NCBI RefSeq assembly: GCF_038002765.1
Contig: NZ_JBBODE010000002.1
Coordinates: 496,001 to 560,000, forward strand
Source of the DNA: Peribacillus sp. FSL H8-0477
GTDB taxonomy: Bacteria; Bacillota; Bacilli; Bacillales; DSM-1321
DNA length: 64,000 nt
Reading direction: 5' to 3'
The position numbers and the translations under genes were made by a program. The number at the start of each line of letters is the position of its first letter. Within the stretch, counting starts at the first letter, position 1. Below the pieces are notes generated by a model. That model was given only the letters and a program-made list of their open reading frames with translations, was not told where the DNA came from and searched no databases. This document shows, in pieces, positions 18,004-27,786 of this stretch.

Positions 18004-20295
18004 ATGGAAAATTCAGTTAGGTCAGTAAAAGAACCAGATAGCGTATCAAAACAAGTAGAATCTTTACTCTCAAAAATGAGTCTAAAGGAAAAGGTAGGTC
18101 AGGTGAACCAGAAAATGTATGGGTGGGAAGCCTTTAGAAGGACAAAAACAGGATATGAATTAACGGAGAAATTTATAGAACAAGTACAATTTGGTGATGG
18201 AATAGGAGTTATTTACGGACTGTTTCGTTCCGATCCATGGTCAGGAATCCATTATGATAATGGAATCATCGAAAGTGAAAGTGCTGAAGTAGCCAATATG
18301 ATACAGAAATATATAAAAGAAAACACTAGGCTAGGTATTCCAGTTCTGCTATCAGAGGAGTGCTCTCATGGACATCAAGGGCTCGACAGCATGATTACTC
18401 CCGTTAATTTAGGCATAGGGGCTACGTGGAACCCGGATTTACATGAAAAGTTGATGGCAGCTGTTGCCGATGAAGTACGAGCAAAAGGTGCTCATTTGGC
18501 ACTAGTATCGACACTAGATATCCTGCGGGATCCAAGATGGGGGCGTTCAGAGGAATGCTTTAGTGAAGATCCCTACCTAGCTTCCCAGTTAACCAAAGCG
18601 GTGGTAAAAGGGATGCAGGGAGAGAAAGGTGAGTATATTCCTGAGGGGAAACTTTTCGCAGTTCTAAAACACTTTGCAGCTCAAGGCAATGGAACAGGCG
18701 GCCATAATGCTGCCCCAGCTTCAATAGGTGAAAGAGAATTAAGAGAGATCCATCTACCACCCATGGTGACGGCCATTCAGTCTGGTGCACTTGCATGTAT
18801 GGCCGCATATAATGAAATTGACGGAATACCTTGTCATGCAAATGGCTATCTGCTCAATCAAATTCTACGCGAGGAATTTGGATTTAAGGGTGCTGTTATG
18901 GCAGATGGATGCGCTCTTGACCTTTTGGTCAACTTAACGCAATCCAGGGAAAAGGCGGCAGCACTAGCTCTTGAAAATGGAGTGGATATAAGTCTTTGGG
19001 ATAATGTATTTACCACCTTGGAAAAGGCGATTGAAGATGGTTTTGTTAGGGAAGAAAAGTTGGATGCAGCAGTAAAAAGAGTGCTAACTCTGAAATTTAA
19101 AATGGGACTATTTGAAAATCCGTATGTTAAAAACAAAAGGTCTATAACTAAAGGAGAAAGAGAAAAAATCAATTTAGATTCAGCAAGGCAATCGATTATT
19201 TTATTAAAAAACAATGGAATTCTCCCATTAAAAAGCAACTTTAAAAAAATAGCGGTTATCGGTCCCAATGCCAATTCAATCTATAATCAGTTGGGTGATT
19301 ACACTCCATTCCAGAAAGAAGAAAATGTTATTACAGTGTTTAATGGAATTCGAGAGTTTGCAGGGGAGACAGAGGTTGTTTATGAAAAAGGATGTGGGAT
19401 TCGTTCAAAAGATACGGATGGAATTGAAAAGGCCATTAGCCTTGCTGAGAGCTCGGATGTCGCTATTGTGGTATTAGGCGGCTCTAGTACAAGGGATTTT
19501 GAAGCACAGTTTGATTTAAATGGAGCGGTCGTCAATACAACTGGGGAAGAGGAAATGGACTGCGGTGAAAATGTAGACCTAGCGAACTTAGAGCTGGGCG
19601 GTCATCAGTTGCAATTGTTACAGAAAATTATGAAGACCGGTACTCCAACCATTACGATTTTAATACAGGGACGTCCTCACGCGATCCCATGGATTGCAGC
19701 CAATGCCCCAGCAATATTATGTGCATGGTATCCAGGGCAAATGGGTGGACAGGCCATTGCAGAAATATTGTTTGGACATGTTAATCCCAGCGGTAGATTA
19801 CCTGTTTCCATCCCAAAATCTTCTATGCAGCTTCCTGTATTTTATAATCACAAATCCGGTGATTACAAGAAAGACTATTTTGATATGGAAGGAAACTGTT
19901 TATTCCCTTTTGGATTTGGGCTTACTTATACGACATTTACTTATGAAAATCTTCGCTGCTCCGTTCAATCAATTTCAGCAGATAATCTCTTAAATGGACA
20001 AATGTTTAGCATTACAATAGATGTTACCAATTGTGGTGACACGGATGGCTATGATGTTATTCAGCTTTATATTAATAGTAAAGAATCTAGCATAACGAGA
20101 AGAGTGCGGGAGTTAAAAGGATTTAAGAAGGTATGGATAGCAGCTGGAAAAACAAAGGCAGTGACGCTTAAACTTGGAAAAGAAGAGTTGGAGATATTTG
20201 GGAACCAACATCAATATAGGTTAGAACCAGGAAGGTTTGATGTGGAAATTGGCTACCCTCTTGAGTTCTTAATAGCTTCGCTAAGGATTTGTTGA
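18004..20295 (+). CDS. GH3 beta-glycosidase (BglX-like, cytoplasmic)
   Basis: This 763-residue protein has the standard GH3 order: an N-terminal TIM barrel with KHFAAQGNGTGGHN and the nucleophile D301 in FKGAVMADG, the alpha/beta sandwich domain, then a C-terminal fibronectin-III-like domain (from about 660, VTNCGDTDGYDVIQLYI). It lacks a signal peptide. The NagZ KH(F/I)PG hallmark is absent, so a beta-N-acetylglucosaminidase role is unlikely. Beta-glucosidase, beta-xylosidase or beta-mannosidase activity is possible, and beta-mannosidase would fit cleavage of the Man-beta-1,4-GlcNAc core. Ribosome site GAGGTGA. Confidence 0.9.
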   Translation: MENSVRSVKEPDSVSKQVESLLSKMSLKEKVGQVNQKMYGWEAFRRTKTGYELTEKFIEQVQFGDGIGVIYGLFRSDPWSGIHYDNGIIESESAEVANMIQKYIKENTRLGIPVLLSEECSHGHQGLDSMITPVNLGIGATWNPDLHEKLMAAVADEVRAKGAHLALVSTLDILRDPRWGRSEECFSEDPYLASQLTKAVVKGMQGEKGEYIPEGKLFAVLKHFAAQGNGTGGHNAAPASIGERELREIHLPPMVTAIQSGALACMAAYNEIDGIPCHANGYLLNQILREEFGFKGAVMADGCALDLLVNLTQSREKAAALALENGVDISLWDNVFTTLEKAIEDGFVREEKLDAAVKRVLTLKFKMGLFENPYVKNKRSITKGEREKINLDSARQSIILLKNNGILPLKSNFKKIAVIGPNANSIYNQLGDYTPFQKEENVITVFNGIREFAGETEVVYEKGCGIRSKDTDGIEKAISLAESSDVAIVVLGGSSTRDFEAQFDLNGAVVNTTGEEEMDCGENVDLANLELGGHQLQLLQKIMKTGTPTITILIQGRPHAIPWIAANAPAILCAWYPGQMGGQAIAEILFGHVNPSGRLPVSIPKSSMQLPVFYNHKSGDYKKDYFDMEGNCLFPFGFGLTYTTFTYENLRCSVQSISADNLLNGQMFSITIDVTNCGDTDGYDVIQLYINSKESSITRRVRELKGFKKVWIAAGKTKAVTLKLGKEELEIFGNQHQYRLEPGRFDVEIGYPLEFLIASLRIC

Positions 20296-20529
20296 AGTAC
20301 CAGGAACAGGGTTATTTGCGGAAAGAAAAGATTGTAGGAAGGTTAGTCTTTATTTACAATCGGTGCCTCAATTGTGGAAGCTACTATTTTAATTAGTAAT
20401 GGCTTTCTATTGAATCATATTTCGCGGTCTTTCTTTATTATCTTACGCAAGAATGGTCTGATATAACGGTCTAGACGATACTGGGCTGTACATTATATTC
20501 AGCTACAAGGATGAACATTTCTTATAGGA
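20296..20529. other. Gene-free stretch after GH3
   Basis: No open frame, terminator or promoter that I can support. The sequence looks non-functional and leads into a DoxX fragment, so it is probably decayed DNA. Confidence 0.4.
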
Positions 20530-20802
20530 CTAGCCGGTGCTGACTGTACCAGAGAACAGGAACGCGAAATTCATGGTCAGCCCCATCAGGATAGAGAAGC
20601 TCGTGAAAAGACCAAGGATAAGTACGGATTCAACAAATAATTCAACTAAAGGAACGAGAAAATTAAATACTCCAACATTCGGCAGTTCCACATCTTCTAA
20701 GAATGCCCTACCAGTCCTATATAAAAGGTGTAATCCGCCGGTATTGGAAATGGAGCACTGTATAAATCCAGTTACTTTAAGTCCTGTTAAGGGCGCTGTC
20801 AT
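20530..20802 (-). pseudogene. DoxX-family membrane protein fragment
   Basis: The 90-codon minus-strand frame reads like the middle of a DoxX protein: AFLEDVELPNVGVFNFLVPL, then ESVLILGLFTSFSILMGL, then NFAFLFSGTVSTG and an immediate stop. Intact DoxX proteins have another 30-50 residues after the GTVST motif, and here the N-terminal helix is also missing. No ribosome site precedes the frame. It appears to be a relic between GH3 and GH1, transcribed opposite to the cluster. DoxX membership is inferred from the GLFT...AGTVST-like pattern. Confidence 0.6.
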
Positions 20803-20972
20803 GCACCTAGTGAACTATGTAATTGTGTTGTTATCTGGTTGCCATTCTTGAATGCATCAGACAAAACGAATGTTACAAAGGCAAAAGAAGCAGAACAGCA
20901 AGAAAAAAATATTATAAACAATTAATAACTAAATGTTCATAGCCTTACATGGGCTAACCAATTAAAAAGGAG
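20803..20972. other. Spacer with possible lipoprotein-tail relic before GH1
   Basis: The last part (about 20866-20925) can be read as a hydrophilic Lys/Glu/Gln-rich tail ending in a TAA, like the end of a solute-binding protein, but it is too short to assign. The AAAAAGGAG ribosome site for GH1 ends at 20972. Confidence 0.3.
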
Positions 20973-22388
20973 ATGATCAGCATAAATACACCCATTGAAA
21001 AGGTACACTATCATTTTCCTGAAGAATTCTGGTGGGGATCATCTGCATCAGCAACCCAGACGGAAGGGGCTTCTGATGTCGACGGCAAGGGAAAAAATAT
21101 TTGGGATCATTGGTATGAACTACAGCCAAACCGTTTCATTAATGGAATAGGTCCAGAAGATACCTCGCAATTTTACTACAAATATAAAGATGACATTCGG
21201 CTGATGAAAGAAATCGGACATAATTCCTTCCGTTTATCGATTTCCTGGTCGAGGCTTTTTCCAGAAGGTCGCGGGGAACGGAATGAGAAGGCTGTGGAAT
21301 TCTATAATAATGTGATTAATGAGATGCTTGCTCATGACATTGAGCCCTTCGTAAACCTATATCACTTTGATATGCCGCTTGCCCTCCAGAAAATTGGTGG
21401 CTGGGAAAGTCGGGAAACAATTGAAGCATATGAGGCCTATGCAGAGACCTGCTTCCGTTTATTCGGTGACAGGGTGAAAAAGTGGTTTACTCACAATGAA
21501 CCGATTGTTCCTGTTGAAGGAGGATACTTGTACGATTTCCATTATCCGAATATCGTAGATTTTAAGAAAGCCGTTCAGGTGGCTTATCATACTATTCTTT
21601 CCAGTGCAAAGGCAATCCGTATTTATAAATCAATGAATCTGGGCGGAAAGATTGGGATCATTCTAAATTTGACTCCCTCCTATCCGAGAAGCCAGCATCC
21701 TGCTGATCTAAAAGCGTCAATACTTGCGGATGCATTTTTCAATCGGTCCTTCCTAGATCCTTCCGTGAAGGGAGAATTTCCGTTTGAGCTTGTGGATATT
21801 CTAATGGAGGAAGGCTTCATGCCTAAAATAGCAGAGGATGACTTGCAAACAATTAAGGAAAATACCATTGATCTTCTAGGAGTAAACTACTATCAGCCGA
21901 GGCGGGTAAAGGCAAAAGATAATGTGCCGAATCCAGATGGCCCATTCATGCCGGAACGATATTTTGATAACTATATTATGGCCGGTCGTAGAATGAATGT
22001 GCATAGAGGATGGGAAGTTTATGAAAAAGGCATTTATGATATTCTGACCAACTTAAGAGAGAATTATGGTAATATTGAATGCTTCATTTCTGAGAATGGC
22101 ATGGGTGTTGAAGGTGAAGAAAAATTCCAAGATGAAAAAGGGATGATTCAGGACGATTACCGAATAGAATTCATTTCTGGGCATCTTAAATGGGTTCATA
22201 AAGCGTTGGAAGAGGGCTCTAATGTGAAGGGTTACCATATGTGGACCTTCATGGATAGCTGGTCCTGGAACAATGCCTATAAAAACCGCTATGGGTTTGT
22301 ATCAGTCGACATTAATAAAGATACTGAAAGAACAGTGAAAAAAAGCGGATATTGGTTTAAGAATGTAGCTGAAAATAACGGTTTCTAA
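20973..22388 (+). CDS. GH1 beta-glycosidase (beta-glucosidase or 6-phospho-beta-glucosidase type)
   Basis: This 471-residue retaining GH1 enzyme has acid/base E176 in THNEP and nucleophile E374 in ISENGMG, with the N-terminal FPEEFWWGSSASATQTEG signature. The subsite segment DSWSWNNAYKNRYGF has Ser where beta-glucosidases usually have Glu (NFEW). That is typical of 6-phospho-beta-glycosidases, but the expected Lys two before the Tyr is Asn, so the substrate class is ambiguous. No PTS gene is nearby. The start is odd: the only in-frame ATG (20973) abuts the AAGGAG site, and the codon at ideal spacing (20982) is ATA. Either the ATG works poorly, or the original start was lost. Confidence 0.9.
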   Translation: MISINTPIEKVHYHFPEEFWWGSSASATQTEGASDVDGKGKNIWDHWYELQPNRFINGIGPEDTSQFYYKYKDDIRLMKEIGHNSFRLSISWSRLFPEGRGERNEKAVEFYNNVINEMLAHDIEPFVNLYHFDMPLALQKIGGWESRETIEAYEAYAETCFRLFGDRVKKWFTHNEPIVPVEGGYLYDFHYPNIVDFKKAVQVAYHTILSSAKAIRIYKSMNLGGKIGIILNLTPSYPRSQHPADLKASILADAFFNRSFLDPSVKGEFPFELVDILMEEGFMPKIAEDDLQTIKENTIDLLGVNYYQPRRVKAKDNVPNPDGPFMPERYFDNYIMAGRRMNVHRGWEVYEKGIYDILTNLRENYGNIECFISENGMGVEGEEKFQDEKGMIQDDYRIEFISGHLKWVHKALEEGSNVKGYHMWTFMDSWSWNNAYKNRYGFVSVDINKDTERTVKKSGYWFKNVAENNGF

Positions 22389-22461
22389 TAAATAGAAAGT
22401 CCAACTTAAGAAAAATAATCTTCGACCCGAATTTTTGTCCGTGGCATCCCTTTTTTAATAG

Positions 22462-22496
22462 AGGGTTCAGAAAAACTACATTCTGAACTCTTTTTT
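22462..22496 (+). terminator. Terminator after GH1
   Basis: An 11-bp stem (AGGGTTCAGAA / TTCTGAACTCT, one G-U pair) with a loop of about 8 nt and a run of T. It closes the carbohydrate island. Confidence 0.88.
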
Positions 22497-22793
22497 GATT
22501 ATATGTTCACTGAACTGTCTTGCATTTCTAAGGGAAAGGGAGTCTACAGTTCTTGCCAATTTTTTATTATGTTTATGTGGTGAGGAGCATAATGTATCGG
22601 GTTGTTGTTCGAATTCGGTGCTCACAAAAAACTGTGATCCTCATATCATATTTCTATCAATAAGATTATTTCCCGGACAATTTTCTCGGAAAACCACCAA
22701 ATTCCGCATTAAAAGTACTGACTACCTATCGAAAAATCTATTTTTCCTCAGTATAGTAGATTTGTAACCATCTTGGTGTTGGAGGGATAGGGA
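22497..22793. other. Intergenic region before the M20 peptidase
   Basis: About 300 bp with only short open frames lacking ribosome sites. I recognise nothing in it. The peptidase ribosome site GGAGGG is at its right end. Confidence 0.4.
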
Positions 22794-24428
22794 ATGCTGC
22801 AAAGACCTCATTGGAATAATCGTGAAGATTTAGAAAGCATCGTTAAAAGACTAGTCAAAGTCCCAAGTATTTCGGGTACTTTAGGCGAAAAGCGTATGGC
22901 TGAAGAATTGGTCGAAATATTAGGGGAGATTCCATACTTTCAAAACCATCCAAACAAAATTTTTACAGAAGATATACCTAATGATGAGTTTGAACGAGTC
23001 AACGTTGCGGCTCTATTAGAAGGAAAAGAAAAGAGTAACCGCAAAACAGTAGTGTTATTAAGTCATTATGATGTAGTGGGAACAGCAGATTATGGGAATT
23101 TACAACCATTAGCTTTCGATGCTGAACAGTTAACGGAATTCTTACAGGCATCTAAACTTCCTGAGGAAGCAAGTAAGGATCTACAAACAGGTGACTGGTT
23201 ATTTGGAAGGGGAGTTATGGATATGAAAGCCGGTCTCGCGATTGAATTAGGCTTATTATCAGAGCTGAGTCAAGATGAGTGCTTTTCTGGAAACATCCTG
23301 CTCCTCTCCGTTGCAGATGAGGAACGAAACTCGGCGGGAATGCTTGCAGGTGTCGAATTATTAATGAAGTTAAAAAAGAAGTATGACCTCGAATATTCTT
23401 TATGTCTATGTACAGAACCATCCTTCGAGAGTTTTCCAGGTGATGAGTCGAAATACATTTATCTTGGTTCAGCGGGGAAAATGCTGCCACTTATGTTTTG
23501 CGTAGGAAAGGAAACGCATGTCGGGGAGCCGTTTGCAGGTGTGAATGCTGCATGGATGGCGGCCGCATTTACTTCAAATATGGAGCTGGCAGAGGTTTTT
23601 CTTGAAAGGGAAAGTGATTTTTCATGTCCTTTGCCCATCTGTCTTAAGATTGAAGATCTTAAGGAGCAATATAATGTACAGACACCGACACATGCATATG
23701 CACTCTATAATATTTTTACCATTAAACAAACTCCTGAAGATGTGATAACCAAAATGAAAAAGCTGGCAGAGCAGACAGCTTCTGAATTAATGGAACGAAT
23801 GGAAAAAGCTTGTATATCAAGTGGTTTCTTAGAATACAAACAACGTATTAATGAAGCCATTCCGAAAGTTTTTACTTATTCGATGTTATATGATCTGGGG
23901 AAACAACGGTTTGGGGAGTCATTTGAACAGGAACTGTTAACAATCATCATGAATAAAGATGTGAATGATTACCGAGAATTGACGATTTCTCTTGCGAAAA
24001 AGATAAGTGATTACTTCCCGGATCTGGCACCATTTTATTTAATTATGCTTTCGCCACCCTATTATCCGAATGTCTCATTGAAAGAAGATGTGAATATTAA
24101 ACAGTTAGCAAATGATATTCAAAAAAAGGCTGAAGGTACTGGAGTCGAGATGAAACTTCAGAAATATTTCATGGGTCTATCTGATGTAAGTTATTGCCGT
24201 CTACAGGATTCAGAAAACGTAATTCCGACGTTAGCAAAAGAGCTGCCTTTGTATGGAACAAGATATCATTTACCTTTAGAAACCATTGCAGCATTGGATA
24301 TTCCAAGTTTGAATATTGGACCCTATGGTAAAGATGCTCATAAACGAACGGAACGTCTAGAATTGCCATTTTCCTTGGAAGTCCTGCCAAATCTACTTAA
24401 CTATGCTATTAAGAAGGTATTAATCTAG
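22794..24428 (+). CDS. M20-family metallopeptidase, RocB-like
   Basis: This 544-residue cytoplasmic protein belongs to the M20/ArgE/CPG2 zinc hydrolases. The first metal-binding region is VVLLSHYDVVG, the second is LFGRGVMDMKAGLA, and ADEERNSAGM carries the catalytic Glu. The length and internal layout match RocB, which belongs to the B. subtilis arginine/ornithine utilisation regulon but has no firmly established reaction. It is monocistronic, with a GGAGGG ribosome site, and no other arginine catabolic gene is next to it. Amidohydrolase or dipeptidase activity is a reasonable general expectation. Confidence 0.85.
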   Translation: MLQRPHWNNREDLESIVKRLVKVPSISGTLGEKRMAEELVEILGEIPYFQNHPNKIFTEDIPNDEFERVNVAALLEGKEKSNRKTVVLLSHYDVVGTADYGNLQPLAFDAEQLTEFLQASKLPEEASKDLQTGDWLFGRGVMDMKAGLAIELGLLSELSQDECFSGNILLLSVADEERNSAGMLAGVELLMKLKKKYDLEYSLCLCTEPSFESFPGDESKYIYLGSAGKMLPLMFCVGKETHVGEPFAGVNAAWMAAAFTSNMELAEVFLERESDFSCPLPICLKIEDLKEQYNVQTPTHAYALYNIFTIKQTPEDVITKMKKLAEQTASELMERMEKACISSGFLEYKQRINEAIPKVFTYSMLYDLGKQRFGESFEQELLTIIMNKDVNDYRELTISLAKKISDYFPDLAPFYLIMLSPPYYPNVSLKEDVNIKQLANDIQKKAEGTGVEMKLQKYFMGLSDVSYCRLQDSENVIPTLAKELPLYGTRYHLPLETIAALDIPSLNIGPYGKDAHKRTERLELPFSLEVLPNLLNYAIKKVLI

Positions 24429-24505
24429 GTGGGAAAGATTGGAATATTACCTTTCCTGATGGGATTAGTGTAAGGGCTTCACCCACAACTCAAGAAAGAT
24501 ATAAA

Positions 24506-24534
24506 GAAGGCCGCACAATATTTGTGCGGCCTTC
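24506..24534. terminator. Bidirectional terminator between the peptidase and pflA
   Basis: A 13-bp stem GAAGGCCGCACAA / TTGTGCGGCCTTC with a very short loop, between convergent genes. Its arms are GC-rich, but neither flank has a strong T-run. Confidence 0.75.
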
Positions 24535-24537
24535 CAT

Positions 24538-25269
24538 TTAGTTCTTAACGTTCAACAGTTGATAAGCGCTTTGTACAGCCTCTTCTGAAGGGGGCTGTAT
24601 ATCCTCAAGCGGATAGGTAAGTCCTAAGACATTCCACTTGTATACGCCAAGTTTATGATAAGGAAGAATCTCAACCTTTTCTACATTGCTTAGCGTACGG
24701 ATAAACTGTCCAAGATTGGTCAAATCCTCTTTGGAATCGGTAATGCCAGGAACTAGAACATGGCGGATCCAAACAGGAATGTTCTTCTCATCCAGGTAGT
24801 GAGCAAACCGAAGGATATGTGCATTCGGTTTACCTGTCAGCTTACGGTGCTTCTGATCATTAATATGTTTGATATCCAGAAGAACGAGATCGGTGTATTT
24901 TAGCAATTCATCAAGTCCTCTGATAAAGAACGGTGTTTCTGAAAAACATCCGCCTGAAGAATCAAGTGCCGTATGGATACCTAATTTCCTGCATTCTTTA
25001 AATAATTCTGTAACAAAGGGTAAATGCAGCAGTGGTTCGCCGCCGCTTACCGTAATACCACCGTTTGAAGCACGGATAAACGGAAGGTATTCTTTTAAGT
25101 CCTTAATAACTTCTTCTACGGTAATATCTTTTCCAGAACCGATGCTCCAAGTATCAGGATTATGACAATACTGACAGCGGAGTAAACAGCCCTGTGTAAA
25201 AATAATGTACCGGATACCGGGACCATCCACGGTGCCGCATGTTTCAACAGAATGTATATTTCCAATCAT
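24538..25269 (-). CDS. pflA: Pyruvate formate-lyase activating enzyme
   Basis: This 243-residue radical-SAM enzyme installs the glycyl radical on PflB. The start [21 protein letters not shown] and the iron-sulfur motif [14 protein letters not shown] (CxxxCxxC) are diagnostic, and [12 protein letters not shown] is the SAM-binding GGE motif. I chose ATG at 25269 because AGAGGG lies 9 nt upstream; an ATG nine codons earlier has no ribosome site. It lies 56 bp downstream of pflB in the same direction. It functions only without oxygen. Confidence 0.95.
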   Translation of the reverse strand: MIGNIHSVETCGTVDGPGIRYIIFTQGCLLRCQYCHNPDTWSIGSGKDITVEEVIKDLKEYLPFIRASNGGITVSGGEPLLHLPFVTELFKECRKLGIHTALDSSGGCFSETPFFIRGLDELLKYTDLVLLDIKHINDQKHRKLTGKPNAHILRFAHYLDEKNIPVWIRHVLVPGITDSKEDLTNLGQFIRTLSNVEKVEILPYHKLGVYKWNVLGLTYPLEDIQPPSEEAVQSAYQLLNVKN

Positions 25270-25325
25270 TGCTTTCAGCCCTCTCACCGCCTCCATGGGG
25301 GTGGGGGCGAATTATTAGTTTTTAA

Positions 25326-27551
25326 TTAAAGATTTTCATGGAATGTACGATTAATTACATCAATTTGTTGTTCTCTTGTTAGTTTAATAAAGTTGACAGC
25401 ATACCCAGATACACGAATTGTTAATTGTGGATACAACTCTGGGTGATCCATTGCATCAAGTAATGTTTCACGGTTGAATACGTTTATGTTTAAATGATGA
25501 CCTTTTTTCATGATATAACCATCTAATATTGCAGCAAGATTGCCATTTTGAGCATCTTCTTCTTTACCAAGTGCTTTTGGAACCATAGAGAAGGTATTAG
25601 ATATTCCATCTAGTGCATGATGATAAGGAAGTTTAGCTACAGAAGCTAAGGAAGCTAGTGCACCTTTAGTGTCCCGGCCATGCATTGGATTTGCTCCAGG
25701 TGCAAACGGTTCGCCCTCACGTCTGCCATCTGGTGTATTCCCAGTCTTTTTACCATAAACAACATTAGATGTGATGGTCAGGATGGATAGAGTGTGAACA
25801 GATTGCCGATATGTGGCGTGTTTCTTGAGCATAGACATAAAGGTCTCAACCAAGTTAACAGCCAGTTGATCGACGCGGTCATCATTATTTCCGTATTTCG
25901 GGAAGTCACCTTCTATAACATAATCTATTGCAATACCGTTATCGTCGCGAATAACTTTTACGTTTGCAAATTTTATAGCGCTTAAAGAGTCAGCTACAAC
26001 ACTGAGTCCTGCAATACCTGTAGCCATTGTTCGGACGATTTCTGTGTCATGCAGGGCCATTTCAATGCGCTCGTAGCTATACTTATCGTGCATATAATGA
26101 ATAACATTCAGGGTATTGATATACAATCCAGCAAGCCAATCCATCATGAGTGTATACCGTTCCATGACTTCATCATAGTCTAAATAATCGCTTGTAATGG
26201 GTGCCATTTTCGGTCCAGCCTGAACTTTCAGTTTTTCGTCAACACCGCCGTTTATGGCATAAAGCAAAGCTTTGGCAAGATTGGCACGTGCACCGAAGAA
26301 TTGCATTTGCTTCCCAATCTTCATAGCAGATACACAACAAGCAATTCCATAGTCATCGCCATATTCTAATCGCATCAAATCATCATTCTCATACTGAATG
26401 GAACTGGTTTTAATAGACATGCTGGCACAATATTTTTTAAACTCTTCAGGAAGCTGTGGAGACCAAAGGACTGTAAGATTTGGTTCAGGTGCTGGTCCAA
26501 GATTTTCAAGAGTATGCAGGAACCTGAAACTGTTTTTTGTGACAAGTGTTCTGCCGTCAATAGCCATGCCGCCAATGGCTTCAGTCACCCAAGTAGGATC
26601 ACCGCTGAAAAGTTCATTATAGTCAGGTGTACGAGCAAATTTAACTAGACGAAGTTTCATGATAAAATGATCGACAATTTCCTGTGCTTCTTCTTCCGTT
26701 AATGTTCCTTCATTAAGATCTCGTTCAATATAGATATCAAGGAAGGTAGAAACACGGCCAAGACTCATTGCTGCTCCATTTTGTTCTTTAATAGCTGCGA
26801 GATACGCAAAGTACAGCCATTGGAAGGCTTCACGAGCATTCTGAGCTGGAAGTGATACATCATAGCCGTAAGAGAGGGCCATAGTGTGTAACTCTTGAAG
26901 GGCTCTAATTTGTTCTGATAACTCTTCCCGAAGGCGAATAACATCCTCTGTCATTGTAGTGGATGTATTTTGAAGACTCTTTTTCTTATCTTCAATTAGC
27001 CGGTTAGTCCCATATAATGCAACACGACGATAATCGCCAATAATCCTTCCACGTCCATATGCATCTGGTAATCCGGTAATAATCCCAACTTTACGCGCAG
27101 TCATCATTTCATCTGTATAAGCATCAAATACACCTTGATTGTGTGTTTTACGGAAGTCTGTAAAGATTCGTTCAATTTCTTTATCCAGCTCGTATCCATA
27201 AGCATTACATGCTGCTTGAGCCATGCGAATGCCGCCGTATGGTTGAAGGCTGCGTTTGAATGGTTGGTCGGTTTGTACTCCAACAATCGTTTCAAGATCC
27301 TTATTTAAATAACCTGGAGCATGTGAGGTAATACTAGAAACAGTTCTTGTATCCATATCTAATACTCCGCCATTTTCGCGCTCTTTTCCGGTTAACTCCA
27401 TTACTTGCTGCCAAAGTACTTCTGTTGATTCTGTAGCTTTTTCTAAAAATTCGGCATTACCTTGATAAGGAGATACATTGTTTACGATAAAATCACGTGT
27501 ATTTACTTCAGACTGCCAATTTCCTTCGATAAAACTTCTCCAATGGTTCAT
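25326..27551 (-). CDS. pflB: Pyruvate formate-lyase (formate C-acetyltransferase)
   Basis: This 741-residue glycyl-radical enzyme converts pyruvate and CoA to acetyl-CoA and formate in anaerobic fermentation. The adjacent catalytic cysteines C405-C406 are in [10 protein letters not shown], and the radical glycine G716 is in [10 protein letters not shown] near the C-terminus. The length is near that of E. coli PflB (about 760). It heads the pflB-pflA operon, with a GGACGG-like ribosome site. The upstream region carries two TGTGAA elements spaced 11 bp apart that might bind an anaerobic regulator. Confidence 0.97.
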   Translation of the reverse strand: MNHWRSFIEGNWQSEVNTRDFIVNNVSPYQGNAEFLEKATESTEVLWQQVMELTGKERENGGVLDMDTRTVSSITSHAPGYLNKDLETIVGVQTDQPFKRSLQPYGGIRMAQAACNAYGYELDKEIERIFTDFRKTHNQGVFDAYTDEMMTARKVGIITGLPDAYGRGRIIGDYRRVALYGTNRLIEDKKKSLQNTSTTMTEDVIRLREELSEQIRALQELHTMALSYGYDVSLPAQNAREAFQWLYFAYLAAIKEQNGAAMSLGRVSTFLDIYIERDLNEGTLTEEEAQEIVDHFIMKLRLVKFARTPDYNELFSGDPTWVTEAIGGMAIDGRTLVTKNSFRFLHTLENLGPAPEPNLTVLWSPQLPEEFKKYCASMSIKTSSIQYENDDLMRLEYGDDYGIACCVSAMKIGKQMQFFGARANLAKALLYAINGGVDEKLKVQAGPKMAPITSDYLDYDEVMERYTLMMDWLAGLYINTLNVIHYMHDKYSYERIEMALHDTEIVRTMATGIAGLSVVADSLSAIKFANVKVIRDDNGIAIDYVIEGDFPKYGNNDDRVDQLAVNLVETFMSMLKKHATYRQSVHTLSILTITSNVVYGKKTGNTPDGRREGEPFAPGANPMHGRDTKGALASLASVAKLPYHHALDGISNTFSMVPKALGKEEDAQNGNLAAILDGYIMKKGHHLNINVFNRETLLDAMDHPELYPQLTIRVSGYAVNFIKLTREQQIDVINRTFHENL

Positions 27552-27657
27552 GGTTTTTTCGCCGTCCTTTGATTAATTTATTTTTAAAAACATAACTAAT
27601 TTAGTAATAGCTTACATCCTTATCATACAGTGAAAAATTGGTTATTTTTAAAATATA

Positions 27658-27674
27658 TGTGAATCCTTTGTGAA
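27658..27674. promoter_or_regulatory. Two TGTGAA direct repeats upstream of pflB
   Basis: TGTGAA occurs at 27658-27663 and 27669-27674, one helical turn apart, about 110 bp before pflB. Rex and FNR half-sites contain TTGTGA/TGTGA, but those operators are inverted repeats, which this is not. Weak candidate only. Confidence 0.2.
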
Positions 27675-27754
27675 ACTGTTATAGTATTTAAAATAATCTG
27701 TTATATATTTAGCGATAAAATTAACATCTGTTATAGTGCTTGGACTATAAAAAA

Positions 27755-27775
27755 AACAACCACTATATGGCTGTT
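27755..27775 (-). terminator. Terminator after the NlpC/P60 gene
   Basis: On the minus strand AACAGCCA and TGGTTGTT form an 8-bp stem with one G-U pair, followed by TTTTTTTT. It lies just past the hydrolase stop. Confidence 0.8.
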
Positions 27776-27786
27776 ATAAAATAAAA

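Noticed and set aside
2447-22388. Recent horizontal transfer of the whole carbohydrate island
   Set aside because: No tRNA, integrase or flanking repeats are seen at its ends, and base composition looks like the rest by eye. It is possible but unsupported without composition and phylogeny.
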